This document shows positions 48,953 through 59,900 of a DNA stretch of 64,000 nt, piece after piece (the stretch's first letter is position 1; each line of letters starts with the position of its first letter). The notes beneath the pieces were generated by a model. That model made no database searches. It was not told the DNA's origin and saw only the letters and a list, made by a program, of their open reading frames with translations. A program made the position numbers and the translations under genes. Source of the stretch: Verpa conica (Eukaryota; Ascomycota; Pezizomycetes; Pezizales; Morchellaceae); the NCBI GenBank assembly GCA_033030425.1, contig JAUFSD010000024.1, positions 1 to 64,000 on the forward strand, in the 5' to 3' direction.

Positions 48953-51046
48953 CTCTACATAATATTTCCTAGAACCCTAACCTATTTCCATACCAATCAA
49001 GCGGAGGCATCTGATGAGCAATATCTGGTTCAACATCACCTAATAAGACATAAACATTTACTATCCCTATATAAAGCTATCGGCAGAGATGAGTGGCGAG
49101 TGTTTTTTTTTGTTCCCTTCCATCTACTTGCTAGTCTGATAGTATCCGTAAGACTAGTACACACACATGCATATACTCAATAAATTAAATAAAAAACCAC
49201 CATACTGACTTCATCAGATCAACCTTTGGGCTCCATGTATGTACTTGTGATTAGCCCACCCATCAAATTAACCAGTCAATGCATATATATCATATTGCTG
49301 TTCTTTGCCATGGCCTAGTCATTTTACGTCAAGAACCAAAGTCATAATCAATAAACGAGATAGTCATCAGTGAAGCTCATAGCCAGGGCAAGGACTTGCC
49401 GCCGGGGACCCCTCTCAGCAAGACTAGTACCAGCGCCTTCTTGAGTATACCGAGGCTAGAACTTAGCTCCCCCCAATATAACCATAATCATGTGTCTGGG
49501 CCTCACACCATTTGGTGGAGAGGATGAAAATATATGAAGGGAAAATTAAAAAATAACTGAGGCTGTAAAGAGAGAACGATAGCTTATACGCTAAGGCCGA
49601 CCCGGATAGAACACTACAGAACTGAGCCAGCTAGTTACAAAAAGTATTTACTATAGGAGCCTTGGAGCTAAAAGAGAGACACCCCTCTTTATCCATCCCG
49701 TGGCTGTGAAGAATAGCACAGCGTAGAGGGTTACTCGGAGCAGACACCGAACGACTAAGCAAGGGAGTAATTTATCCCCTAATCACCCGGAGTATTATCT
49801 CAGCAACACGAGGTGGAAACACTTGGACCTTTGTCTTGATTATTATACCTGCAGAATATAGTTGCACGGTCTCCGGAAGCTCCGGAGATGTTGGAAGACT
49901 CTTTTGGGGGGGATTTGCCGATTCGGATTTGCCGACCAACGCTCCGCTAACCGAGTTAGTGCTGTAAGTTCCGCAGCGCGACTAGCAGCATCTGTGCAGT
50001 GGTTATCTAATACCCAAAGACAATTACATACACCGCCATGCATGGATAGGATGACGCGCAGGGTTAGATTTAGAGTTAACTTGATGACCTGGGAGCCTGC
50101 GAGTACCCGATCGTGGGTGCCGTTTAACCTTCCCCTGCAGCCTCGGCAGAAAAACCTCCGATATCCTTGTTTCAGATCTTTCTGTACAAGTAAAGCGGAT
50201 CTTTGAACCCCTGCAGAGGTCCTAGGTGGCTAGCAGCCACTCAGCAAAACAGCCCCCCTCTGTCATGCTTTTGAAATCATGCAGGGCCGTTAGAGTAACC
50301 AACCCTCGGCTCGGTTCGAAAGTCCCCGTGATCACATCAATTTTATTTAGCTTCGGCAGTCATCTCACTAACAGGAGTAGACCTACGCCTGTACTCTACG
50401 GGTAGCTATTTCCACCCGCCACGGTGTTGAATGTAATTGGTATTACGGTAGGACACAGAATCAACCCATACGTGCAACTAGATCTAAGACGCGGTGGTGA
50501 CACCGACTGCAGGGGGAGAATTGATAAGTGGATTGTGGATAGAGGATAGAGGAAGATAAGTTTGTGACGGGGAACAGGAGAACTAAGCCAAACAATTGTT
50601 CCGTATTCTATCTCTATAGCCAGTGAATTTGTTGAATCTTAATTGCAATCGAGGTCTATATTACTGGAATCCAAAAATCCTGTGGTCATAAGGATGGTAG
50701 TATAGCATGTAGATAGAGTCAGTGCTACTGCTGGCCCACCGAAACCAACAATATATTGAGGGTCCGTTGTGGGTTGGTAGCCGAGAGCCCCCCCTAGGTG
50801 GTACAGAATCAAAGCTAATCACTATAGGTCCTTAGATCCTAATATACTATACAGCCGGTAGTGAAATTTCTCTTCTAACACATTCAACACCTCATAGCGT
50901 AGCTTGTGTAACTCCTTTACGCGCTACGTACCTAGCAAGGTCAATGTGAGCTTTTCCTTTTTTTGGTTAAGGTTCTTTGTATCTTCTTTTCCCGAAGATT
51001 ATACTAACCCGCCCACGGGATGAATATATTTAGCAACTCAGCAGCT

Positions 51047-51060
51047 GTATAAATAAGACC
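51047..51060 (+). promoter_or_regulatory. Shared core promoter, paralogue 2
   Basis: GTATAAATAAGACC, 111 nt before the start codon, identical to the sequence upstream of the paralogue at 31870. Confidence 0.75.
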
Positions 51061-51105
51061 AAGTTCTCCCTCTGCCAAAAGAATCACCATCCTTCCACAT
51101 TCCTC

Positions 51106-51153
51106 CTTCTCAAGTCTTCACCTTCTCAAGTCTTCACCTTCTCAAGTCTCCAC
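51106..51153 (+). repeat. 16-bp tandem repeat in 5' leader
   Basis: Three head-to-tail copies of CTTCTCAAGTCTTCAC, the last with one T-to-C change, between the TATA box and the start codon. Pyrimidine tracts are normal in fungal leaders, but exact triplication is not; paralogue 1 lacks it. Confidence 0.85.
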
Positions 51154-51171
51154 CTTCAAAAATCAAACAAA

Positions 51172-51761
51172 ATGCAGCTCACCAGCCTTACCTCCGTCCT
51201 CCCAGCCCTCACAATGCTCATCGGAGCTGCCTCAGCTGTTGAGATCCGCTTTTACTACAACACATATGGTTGCAGTGGTAACTATAACTACTGGAACAAC
51301 ATCCCGGAAAAGTCCTGCTATAAGACTCCTGTCGACAGCCACGCCGTTCAGTTCGTCGGCATCCCAAGTGGCGCAAAGGGACAAGTCTACACAGATTACC
51401 CTGGCGGCTGCAGTACCTGGGGTGGTGAGGGTGGCAGCGGAACCTACTGCCTCAATGCCAGCTTTTTCTACACCGCAAACTGGTTCTACCCGTACAAGAA
51501 GCTTGCGATGCGCGACGAGGCTGAGGAAGGCCCCTCCAGCACGGGTGTCCAGTATACCACGCCCGAGGGAACTGTCAGACGCATTGCTTGCCATGAAGAC
51601 GAATTTGACGGTATTCATAAGCTTATTGATGCTGGTGACTGGGACACTTTGGCGGGATACCCTGATGGTAAGTTTTGAACTTTGAGATTGATACTTCAAA
51701 TTGAATCCCACTAATATATGATCCTGTGCTATTAGATACTATTTCCCCCCCATCTGAATAG
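51172..51761 (+). CDS. Small secreted protein, paralogue 2, 173 aa
   Basis: Exons 51172-51667 and 51736-51761 with a 68-nt intron (donor GTAAGT, CACTAAT branch, ATTAG acceptor). Signal peptide residues 1-22 (ending AASA). It shares with the gene at 31302 five cysteines and the blocks IPSGAKGQVY, GCST, GSGTYCL, ANWFYP, YTTPEGT, DEFD and DAGDWDTLAGYP. The second exon is also 26 nt and adds DTISPPSE. A later acceptor at 51803 would give a different 184-aa end; it is less likely because it loses the match to the paralogue. Secreted and effector-like; family unknown. Confidence 0.75.
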
Positions 51762-53133
51762 TTCATAAAACTCTGTTGAGTTCGATGACTCATTTTTCTA
51801 TAGGAGAGAGCGAGGAGGTGGATTACTGGGTTTGGAGGGCTTTGGATGTGGATCTATTTTAGAGATTGTTTGCTTTATTATATACAAGACTCGGAAGTTT
51901 GTCATTAGTTTACACTACATACATCTATAATCAATAGTCAAATATTGCAAAACTACTTTCTATGTCTATAATCCTCAGTGAAAAAACAGTTCATTAAGTA
52001 ATGCGGCTATTGTGAACTCAATAGGGAACTAATCACAGCTGTAAGCTCTATGTGTAAAGCAACTACCCGTTGCGAGAGTGTAAGTCTCATGAGATGGTCA
52101 TGGAAGCTACTACTGTAAAATCTGTATACTCCTCTTTTTAGGTGCTACAACGATATTAATTTGATCAAAGGTGTTTGCCTATTGTCGCTTCTCTGAGATG
52201 AGGATATTGTATTGAGGAAATTTAATAATGCTCTAATAAAGAGTCATGATTTTTCATAGGTGCCAGAGGCTTGGGAGCTTTTCATACGACATAGAATAGT
52301 AATTAAGGTAAGAATTAAATCTATGTCGATGATCCTTGACATTGCGCGTATGACCTAAAAGCCTCTGTTTAAAATAGACTATAATTTACTCCGAGTTCGA
52401 TACCTACGAATTATTTACCGTACTTTCTACTGACCTTGTAATATTAAAGTCACATGTACGTCCTTCATTTTTGAAACACGAAAAGATCCAAGATGTAAGG
52501 TGGTTATGGGCTGTGTATTGTTCAGAGTATGGAGACGACAGGCCAGAGCGGAGGGTACAAACGAGTGACAAGCTATGAGGCGACGTTGTGGTCGCATATA
52601 CAGAGTGAAAGAAGGAAATATGCTATTACTGTTCCACTAGCTGATTACGTGAAGCAGACAGCTATACGGCCGCACTTATTACATCATCATCACGCTATTA
52701 TCTAAGGAAGTCGGCTGAGATAATGACCCTTGTGCCGCTGTGCCGCTGCCGTGCGGTACGACCCGTCCCGGACTAGGACACCGAGGCGCCGTAGAGGGTT
52801 AGGGTTGTATACGGCGCTAGTCAAGTCATCGTTGTCTGCCCCACATCAAACGCCACTCCCCGAACAGCCACAGTACTCAAACAAGCAGTAACCCTTCCAC
52901 TTATATAACCGAGAAGGCTACGCGATCCAGAGGTTTAATTCCCCAGCCCCTCAGTACCAAGTAGCCCAACGATATTTCATATCCCCCGAATAATCAAATA
53001 TCTCTCCACGTTGTGCACACTAGACTTGTCAGTAACTACCGTATAGCAATACAAGTTTATATTGTTTAATTTACCCCTAACAATAAAGTCTCAAAAATTT
53101 TTCATCACCATAGAATATAACCCGCAGCTGCTC
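51762..53133. other. Intergenic, no gene seen
   Basis: AT-rich, no frames of note. A TTAGGG-like dimer is at 52795-52806 in the same orientation as the others in the window. Confidence 0.5.
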
Positions 53134-55328
53134 TCAAGCTCGGAGTAACTTTCTACTCTCTGCGGAAACCTTTTCAGGGCAAGGGTTCTCAAGCAATCCA
53201 AAACGATTCTCCAACAACGCTGCTCTGAAAGATCGCATCTGTTTCGTATGTTTCGGTTGTATGGATGTGGAGTTTGCGCCCTCGTGCACTGTCGGCTTAG
53301 AAGTGCCTAGTAGGAAAAGCGTATCGACACCTGGTACATCATTTGTGACGTATACAACACTAATAACATTTGGGTGCCCCCAGGGACACAAAGTGTAGCA
53401 CCATTTCGCTAGTATTGCCATTAATGGCAAGTAAGATGACTCACGCTGAGCTACTACTCTGTCAGGCCATAATACAGTGGAGAGAATATATCCCATTGCA
53501 CAAAAGACGGTGCATATTGGAATTGTAACCCCGTTGATAGTGAGCATCAGAGGTTGGACATCACCGTCTTGGTCAAGACGGAATATTGTACCATTATCTC
53601 TACAAAGTCATGTATGCGCTTAGCTTGGGGTCCTGGCACAAAAGATTATACAAGGGCCTTGCATACCGATATGGGATGATAAATTCATACCAAAGATTTA
53701 CCAAATGCATTCTTATTTCTGCCGAAAATATAAAAGGATTGATATTTGATAAAGCACAAACCTTTAGAATTGCATATATCTCGTATTTCGTTGCCCTATG
53801 CGCTGCCGAGAGTGGAAAATCGCTGCTTCTCGACGGTACGTAGACATTTTGTGAAGGAAACCCTAACCACCCCGCTTCGGGATTGTGCGTTGAGTTATTT
53901 CCCACCTCCCAACATATGTTCTGGCTCCACCCTGAGGCTGCTAAGATTTTGACTACTTCTGGTAGTCGTCGCATGAGACTTTTGCAATTTAAGCATGGGT
54001 CCCTAAGTCTTATTGGTAGTTTTATGGACCCATCTTCCGGGATAGAATCAATAGCCCGAAGCTTTGTTGTAAATATAGCGACTGAACGGACTGATATGTT
54101 TCTCGAAAAATTCTGATGATTTGTCATCACCGCTAGAGGAAGGCTTTCTGCACAGTCTCCGTATAGACAGAACCTCAAAGTCTGCAAGACTGGCTGATTG
54201 TATAGAGTTATAGGGACTATGGGCATCTGGGGTATAAAATTATACGACGGTAGAAACAAATTTGTAGGTTGTCCAAAGGCAGGGTTAGGGGCTGGAGTAG
54301 AAAAACTAGGCATTGCGGCAAACGGATTGTAGATTTGGGCACCCGTGGTTGGAGTAGATAAGTACCGTAGATCGCCCTGGTAGTGATAGTGATTAGGGAA
54401 ACTCTGCGGTTCTGAGTAGGGAAGCTGGCTAGTATTAATCGTTTTCGGGGGTAGTTTTATGGTCATATACTGTCGTGGTTGTTGTTGGATTGGAGGTAGT
54501 TTTATGGTCATATATTGTCGTGGTAGTTGTTGGATTGGACCTTGCTGTATAATCAGTAATTGACTAGCTGGCAAACTCTGGAAAGAGTTCACCTTACTTT
54601 CCGAGCTGTCTACGGCTAGTTGGAAACCCATTGGATCACTGGCTTGAGGAACTCTTTGGGGTAGGGTATTTTGGTAATTCTCAAATGGTTCTGTAGGACT
54701 TTCTATAGGCAAGCATAATTCCGTATCTTGTGGTCGAGGATTTTTCCGATCTTCGAGAGTTTGTGTATTTTGGGTTATATCTTTGGGTATTTTTGTATCT
54801 TGAATTATTAAGTCCCGTAAATTCTGTATAAGATCCATAGTTTCCTGAAAGTGGTCTGGGGTCTGCCGAGAATTCATTGGCTCACTGGATTGAGGGTTCC
54901 TGTGGGGTATAGCACCTAAGGTACTATGGGGTATTTCTGGGGTAAATGGGTTGTGTATAGTTGCTGGTACTGGTAGCTGTGCCGTTTCTCGCCGTGGAAT
55001 TTGCTGTACACCATGATGGATTTGCCCGGTCTTTGGCGGTGAATCTGGCAGCTGCCCCGAAAGGCTCCTCATATCTAGCGAACGGCCTAGGTAATTCTGC
55101 TGTAGACCCGTAATATTACCAAGCAGAGAGCCCTGCAGATAAACGAAAGTTTAGCTTGCGACTCGCTCGTAGATCAGCCCTGTGGCTTGGTATGAAACAG
55201 CTTACAGTGTTTAGGTTCAGCCTCTGCTGCGCTGGGGATTGGGATGAAAACCACCCATCATAACTATTTAAGCTTGACGTTTGCACCGCTGGGATGAATG
55301 GGTAAGGGTTATAGGTGTTTTCGCCCAT
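53134..55328 (-). CDS. Pro/Gln-rich protein with unknown C-terminal domain, 693 aa
   Basis: Exons complement(53134..53599, 53640..55132, 55206..55328) give 2082 nt and no internal stop. Intron 1 (73 nt) has a GCTAAAC branch. Intron 2 is only 40 nt but has a GCTAAGC branch and restores phase exactly. Residues 1 to about 340 are low-complexity (Pro, Gln, Ser, Thr, Asn) and predicted disordered, including two perfect-register 15-residue units (PRQYMTIKLPP). From about residue 340 the composition changes to a globular domain with Cys/Trp/Leu-rich blocks (LRFCLYGDC, RDPCLNCKSLMRRLPEVVKI, SGWSQNICWEVG) and a C-terminal part ending in SRKLLRA. I recognise no family. The layout, a disordered N terminus plus a compact C-terminal domain, is common in fungal regulatory proteins, but that is only analogy. 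Confidence 0.65.
54450..54539 (-). repeat. Two tandem 45-bp units inside a gene
   Basis: Units 54450-54494 and 54495-54539 differ at a few bases and encode two 15-residue copies ending MTIKLPP, so the reading frame is kept. Confidence 0.85.
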
Positions 55329-56988
55329 GCTGAAGAAAAATTTGGGTGATTAAGTTAGGCTTGAGATGAATGAAGCAAAGGAGGAGCTGGTAAAAAGTGA
55401 CAGAGGAACAGAATATTCTGTAGGTGGGGTACCCTTTGAGGAGGAATTATAATAGAAATGGCTAAAAACCTGTGCGAAATCCTACCCCCTACAGGATGTA
55501 TATGTTGATGGTCTCGATAAACAACCGCGGGAGGTCCTTCAAAAATCCCCGGCTATATGGTTTTTACGGTTACCCAGATGAAAAGCAGGGGTATTTTTAT
55601 CATGCACGATTCAGGCAACCAGCCTGCCACCTGTTTTTTTCTTTTTAAAACGCGTGCTTAGGCGCTGGTTTTAAAGGTAATTAGCCTTGATTCGATACAT
55701 ACCATATGAACTTAACTTGAGTAGATATTTGGAGGCTAGCCAAATTATGATGCAAAATTATCTGAGTTACCTATGTGAGCAGAAGATAGCCCTACGATAT
55801 ATCAGTTCATGGTGACCCTTGATCCCATTTACAAAGGTTACGAAATGAGGTGGGGGTCTCTTTATAATATCTCTCTACCAATCGACTATCGGAAAATATT
55901 TCTAATACTCTCAGAAGTTCTCATTTAGATAGAATTTTGTTATGTACAAGCTTTGGACCAAAACAAATTTTTAGTTAGTCATGTGTATCGCAGAGGGGAA
56001 GAACCGAGGTATGATCCCCACATTTCAAGGGTTAGGGTTTAACTATCAAGAACTTACATGCGTTAATCAACCTCGAAACTCCCTATCATATCAATTATCA
56101 CCCCCAACATAAGTACGAGGCCATTAGCCTTGATCGATATAATATGAGAACATAAGCTACAGTAAGTTAAAACCGGTAGCGATCTTATCCAGCTATGGCG
56201 CGCGCAGACTTAAATGTGCTAGCCGAGTTCGGGTGTGGAACAGCAACCCACACCAAATCTTAGCCAAACTTCAATAATCTGGGCATGCAAAAAATAAATA
56301 AAAATTCTACAAGCTCAAGTGTATGCTCAACAGAAAACAAACACTACCAATATATGATCCCAGTAGAGGTTTTCCTCTAGTATATCCCTTACTTGTTAGG
56401 CTATATGTAGCATCCATCATGTCTAAGTATTTCTAGGAATGGTTCTATTTGGCACTTTCTACAGCCAAAAATGAGGTTTTATTCCACAACAACTACACAT
56501 GCTAAAGCTTAACAAAAAAATATGGAGCTTTATTGATGCTATACAAGGCCACATATCTTTTTGTTAGTCTTTTGGCTGGCTGTAAGAGCCGGAATATTGG
56601 CTGAAATTTTGCGTTACATTTAAAACTGCCTGTGCCATATATGTTTATCTTGATGTGTGATTCACTTAATTTTTAGAAAGTACCTGAAGCTTCAGACATG
56701 GCTGTCTCGGGTATAATTTTACTTTATAGGTGGGGTGACGCAGAGACTAGGAGCTTAGAGGAATATACGATCATAAAGAACATGTAGTTCCAGCGCCTCC
56801 AATCTAGTATATGTTTAAAGGTTAGAGGTACATATAATCATAGATAACAAAAGTAGGTAAGAGTTGGAACTACAGTAGCCCACAAGTACATCTCCAAAAG
56901 AAAAAATAATCCAAGAAAAGAAGACCTCTAGAACAAATAACAAAATACCCGTATCACAAAGTACAAGTATCTAATCAATACCGCCCCC
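55329..56988. other. Intergenic, no gene seen
   Basis: Separates two minus-strand genes. The first 100 nt upstream of 55328 are probably promoter. A TTAGGG-like dimer occurs at 56028-56039. No frame of interest. Confidence 0.5.
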
Positions 56989-59900
56989 TTAATCATCCTC
57001 CGGATTATCCAAAGCATGTAGCTCTAAATCTATCTCGAGCAAATTCGCGCCTATCTCCTTTAGAGTTGATTTTGCTACTACGCATCTACTACTCAATTGC
57101 TGCCACCCTACATCCCCGAGATTTTGTAAATGCTTTTCTGTAAGGAAGCTAATACTATCGCGTATACGTCCCTCGATTGCTGATTGGTTTTCCCATAGCC
57201 CCTGAAGCACCTCCATCAAGTTCGTCGAGACTAGCTCCACGTTATCTATCCGTGATTTTATTGCTCCTTTTACCTTCCGGTATTGCTGACTGATCGTTTT
57301 GGCTTCCTGGAGGGTATCGAAACCATCGCTAAAGAGCACTGCCCTTCGTCTCAGTTTCTGTTTCGAGTCTAGGGAATGCCCCTCTAGGACCTTCTTGCAC
57401 AGCCTTTGAATAATTGAAATAGCTTGGCCAGCAGGTGTTTTGGAAAACTCTCGCCGTCTTTGGATTATTGGATATCTTGTTTTCCACAACCATTTGATCT
57501 TTTCTGCGGCATTGAGTTCTCTTTGGGTATAGTCCCCTTGTTCGTCATGCATCTCCTTGATGCCTTCAATTGCAGCGCTTTCTTTCTGTGGGGTTGATAA
57601 AGAGTGAATCTCTTCTAGGGTGACCAGCGGAACTTCTAAACCTTCTAGAACCATTTCGAAAAATCGCTTGGTACGTCTATCCACTACGAGGATAATTGGG
57701 TAGTCCTTCCCATAGAATTTTTCAAAAGAGGAGACAAAGTTCCTTGCTAGTAAATGCTCTGCACAGTCGCGGAAGTCAAAAGGGGCCCTTGACAACTTAA
57801 GGCTGAATGTCTTTAAAATGTTAGCCTACTTGCTGGATCATACTAGAAGTAAACCATATTACTGAGATTTTATTGAAATATGAGATACCTTTTGTACTAG
57901 AGTACGTGTCGTATGGTATTTGCTGGCCAAGGTAAAATTCGTCGAGTGGGTGAGTCGCCACGAGTATGCATTCACTAGGCAAACTACTAGGAAATCGACA
58001 TTGCGACGAATAAGAAACTCCGAACGTCTTGGTCTACCTGATAATTTGGGCTTGAGATCCTGTTCGCTGACCCTTTGCATCAAGTAACAAAAATTTTGGA
58101 GTAATGCTAGTAAGGTATCTTGGTAGCGTGGTCTAAGATACGATGACTGAGAGTGGTCTTTCTGGGCTAATAGCCATGGCATCTGCAGCAGATACATTTC
58201 CACCCATCCATTAGGTAGGAGAAGGGTTGTGGGGTTGCTCATGAAAATCTAGTAGAACGCAGAAGCGATTCGGTTAGTAAACCTTCAATCAGAGTTCTAA
58301 TTTTTAGAGGGTTCTTCCTACCAAATATGTTGCCATTTTCTCATATAAAGAACAAACTGCGTGGAAAGATGAAAATTCGTGAAGCTCAAATCTTTGAACT
58401 GCCATTCCAAGTATCCTATCAATTGAATTGCGATTTATATGTCCGGACTCACAAAGATACTGAACGTTTTCTAGTGTCTTCCAAGCACCATATGTTTGCT
58501 CTGCGCCTGGCAAATATCTTCGATAAAAAACCTCATTTTTAAGAAATCTCTCGAAACTCCCCTTGACACCTATAACTAAGATTAATACCAGTAAGGTATT
58601 AGAGTATAACAATGATAGGAAATCCTCGAACCTAATATTTCTGCGAGCTCCATCTGCTCAAGCATAGATGAAAAGTTGCACATTTCTTTCCACTCTTTTG
58701 TAAGTTTGTGAAATAGGAGGCTCTCAAGCCCTCCATAGACCCCAAAAAACTGGGGATTATTTTTCACAATATCACGTCTTGTTTTCATCAGTACTGTAGG
58801 GGCGTTTTCGAATGTGGAGGCGTAGGTGATTTTTGCAAGCAGTGTTTCTAGCCATTTACGTTCTATAGAGATAACTGTTAGCTTGAAGAATTACTTATGG
58901 TGAACTAATTCTTACGTCGTCCTCTAAACTCAAAAGAGAATGCAGAACTCATGAGTCCAGGATCTCTAGAATGTCGATAGTAAAGCGGTAGGAAGTTACA
59001 GAAGATAGAATTCATCCGTAGTAGATTCTATCACCCAGTTAGAGTCCGGATCCCCAACTAGTAGATAAAAATTGTAGTTCACCTCAATTCTGGCCGCGTA
59101 TTCTGGCATATTTTGTGCTTTGTGGGAGAATTGACAAGGGTTGTTGTTGCAGTTGCCTATTTTATGTTAGCAGCTTCCTCGGATCTTTCAAATAGAAATG
59201 GGGTCACATTCCCGTCGTTATAAAGTGGGCGCATCTAATCGGATCTTCCTCTATATACAAGTCGAACGCTTTCCCATATGGTAAAGCTTCTGACCTATAT
59301 AAATCAAGTTGACCAATTGCACGACATATAAAATGTAATCCCCATCGAGTAATCTCATACATCGTTTTACCCTCGTCTAAGATTCGTGAGTTAGGGAGTG
59401 AATCAATACGTAGTGGCGACCAATCTAAGATTGTATAGGATTTTTTCTCTTTGGGGTGCGGGAAAACGCCTAGAAAAAGTAGTAGGGGAAATGGTAGCTC
59501 TCCGAGTGAATCCAGCTTCTTTATCATACTCAACACCTCGTTGATTGAATCTATCGGTAATTCTGTCATTACCGTCGCTGCATTTATTAGGTCTGGTGCC
59601 TTGAAAGTAATCTATATGATATATATTAGTAAAAGTCCAGGGTAAGAGTTTTATAAATTTATCACGTACGACAATATCCATAAACTGCTTCATCCATGGC
59701 TGGTTGAATCTTATTGACTCATAAGAGATTTCTCTTTTCCACAATCCATCAAGGCTTTTCTCCAGAGCCTCCCAAAGGCGTTTAATTGATAACACCTCAG
59801 GTTTCCAGAGATATATTGCTGGGAGGGGGCGGTCCGGGGGAAACATTTGCCCCGGCTCTGCCGAAAAACGGGAGTGCAGGAGCTGTGCTTCAGTATAGCA

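Larger units (their letters stand above)
48686..51171. other. Intergenic with micro-element and promoter
   Basis: Micro-element copy D is at 48918-48952 and a diverged relative is at 49231-49269. The frames at 49843-50206 on both strands are unsupported. The final 125 nt carry the TATA-type promoter and a 16-bp tandem repeat in the leader of the secreted-protein gene. Confidence 0.5.

Noticed and set aside
49231..49269. Fifth copy of the ~35-bp micro-element (CTCCATGTATGTACTTGTGATT)
   Set aside because: The left half matches but the tail is diverged and no flanking direct repeat was found, so it was not counted.
49843..50206. Overlapping frames on both strands, one with an LDNHCTD word resembling part of a transposase
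   Set aside because: Too short and isolated to support a family; no flanking inverted repeats found.
51804..51862. Alternative last exon of secreted paralogue 2 (Trp-containing end)
   Set aside because: It is in frame, but the acceptor at 51735 gives an end matching the other paralogue in length and sequence.
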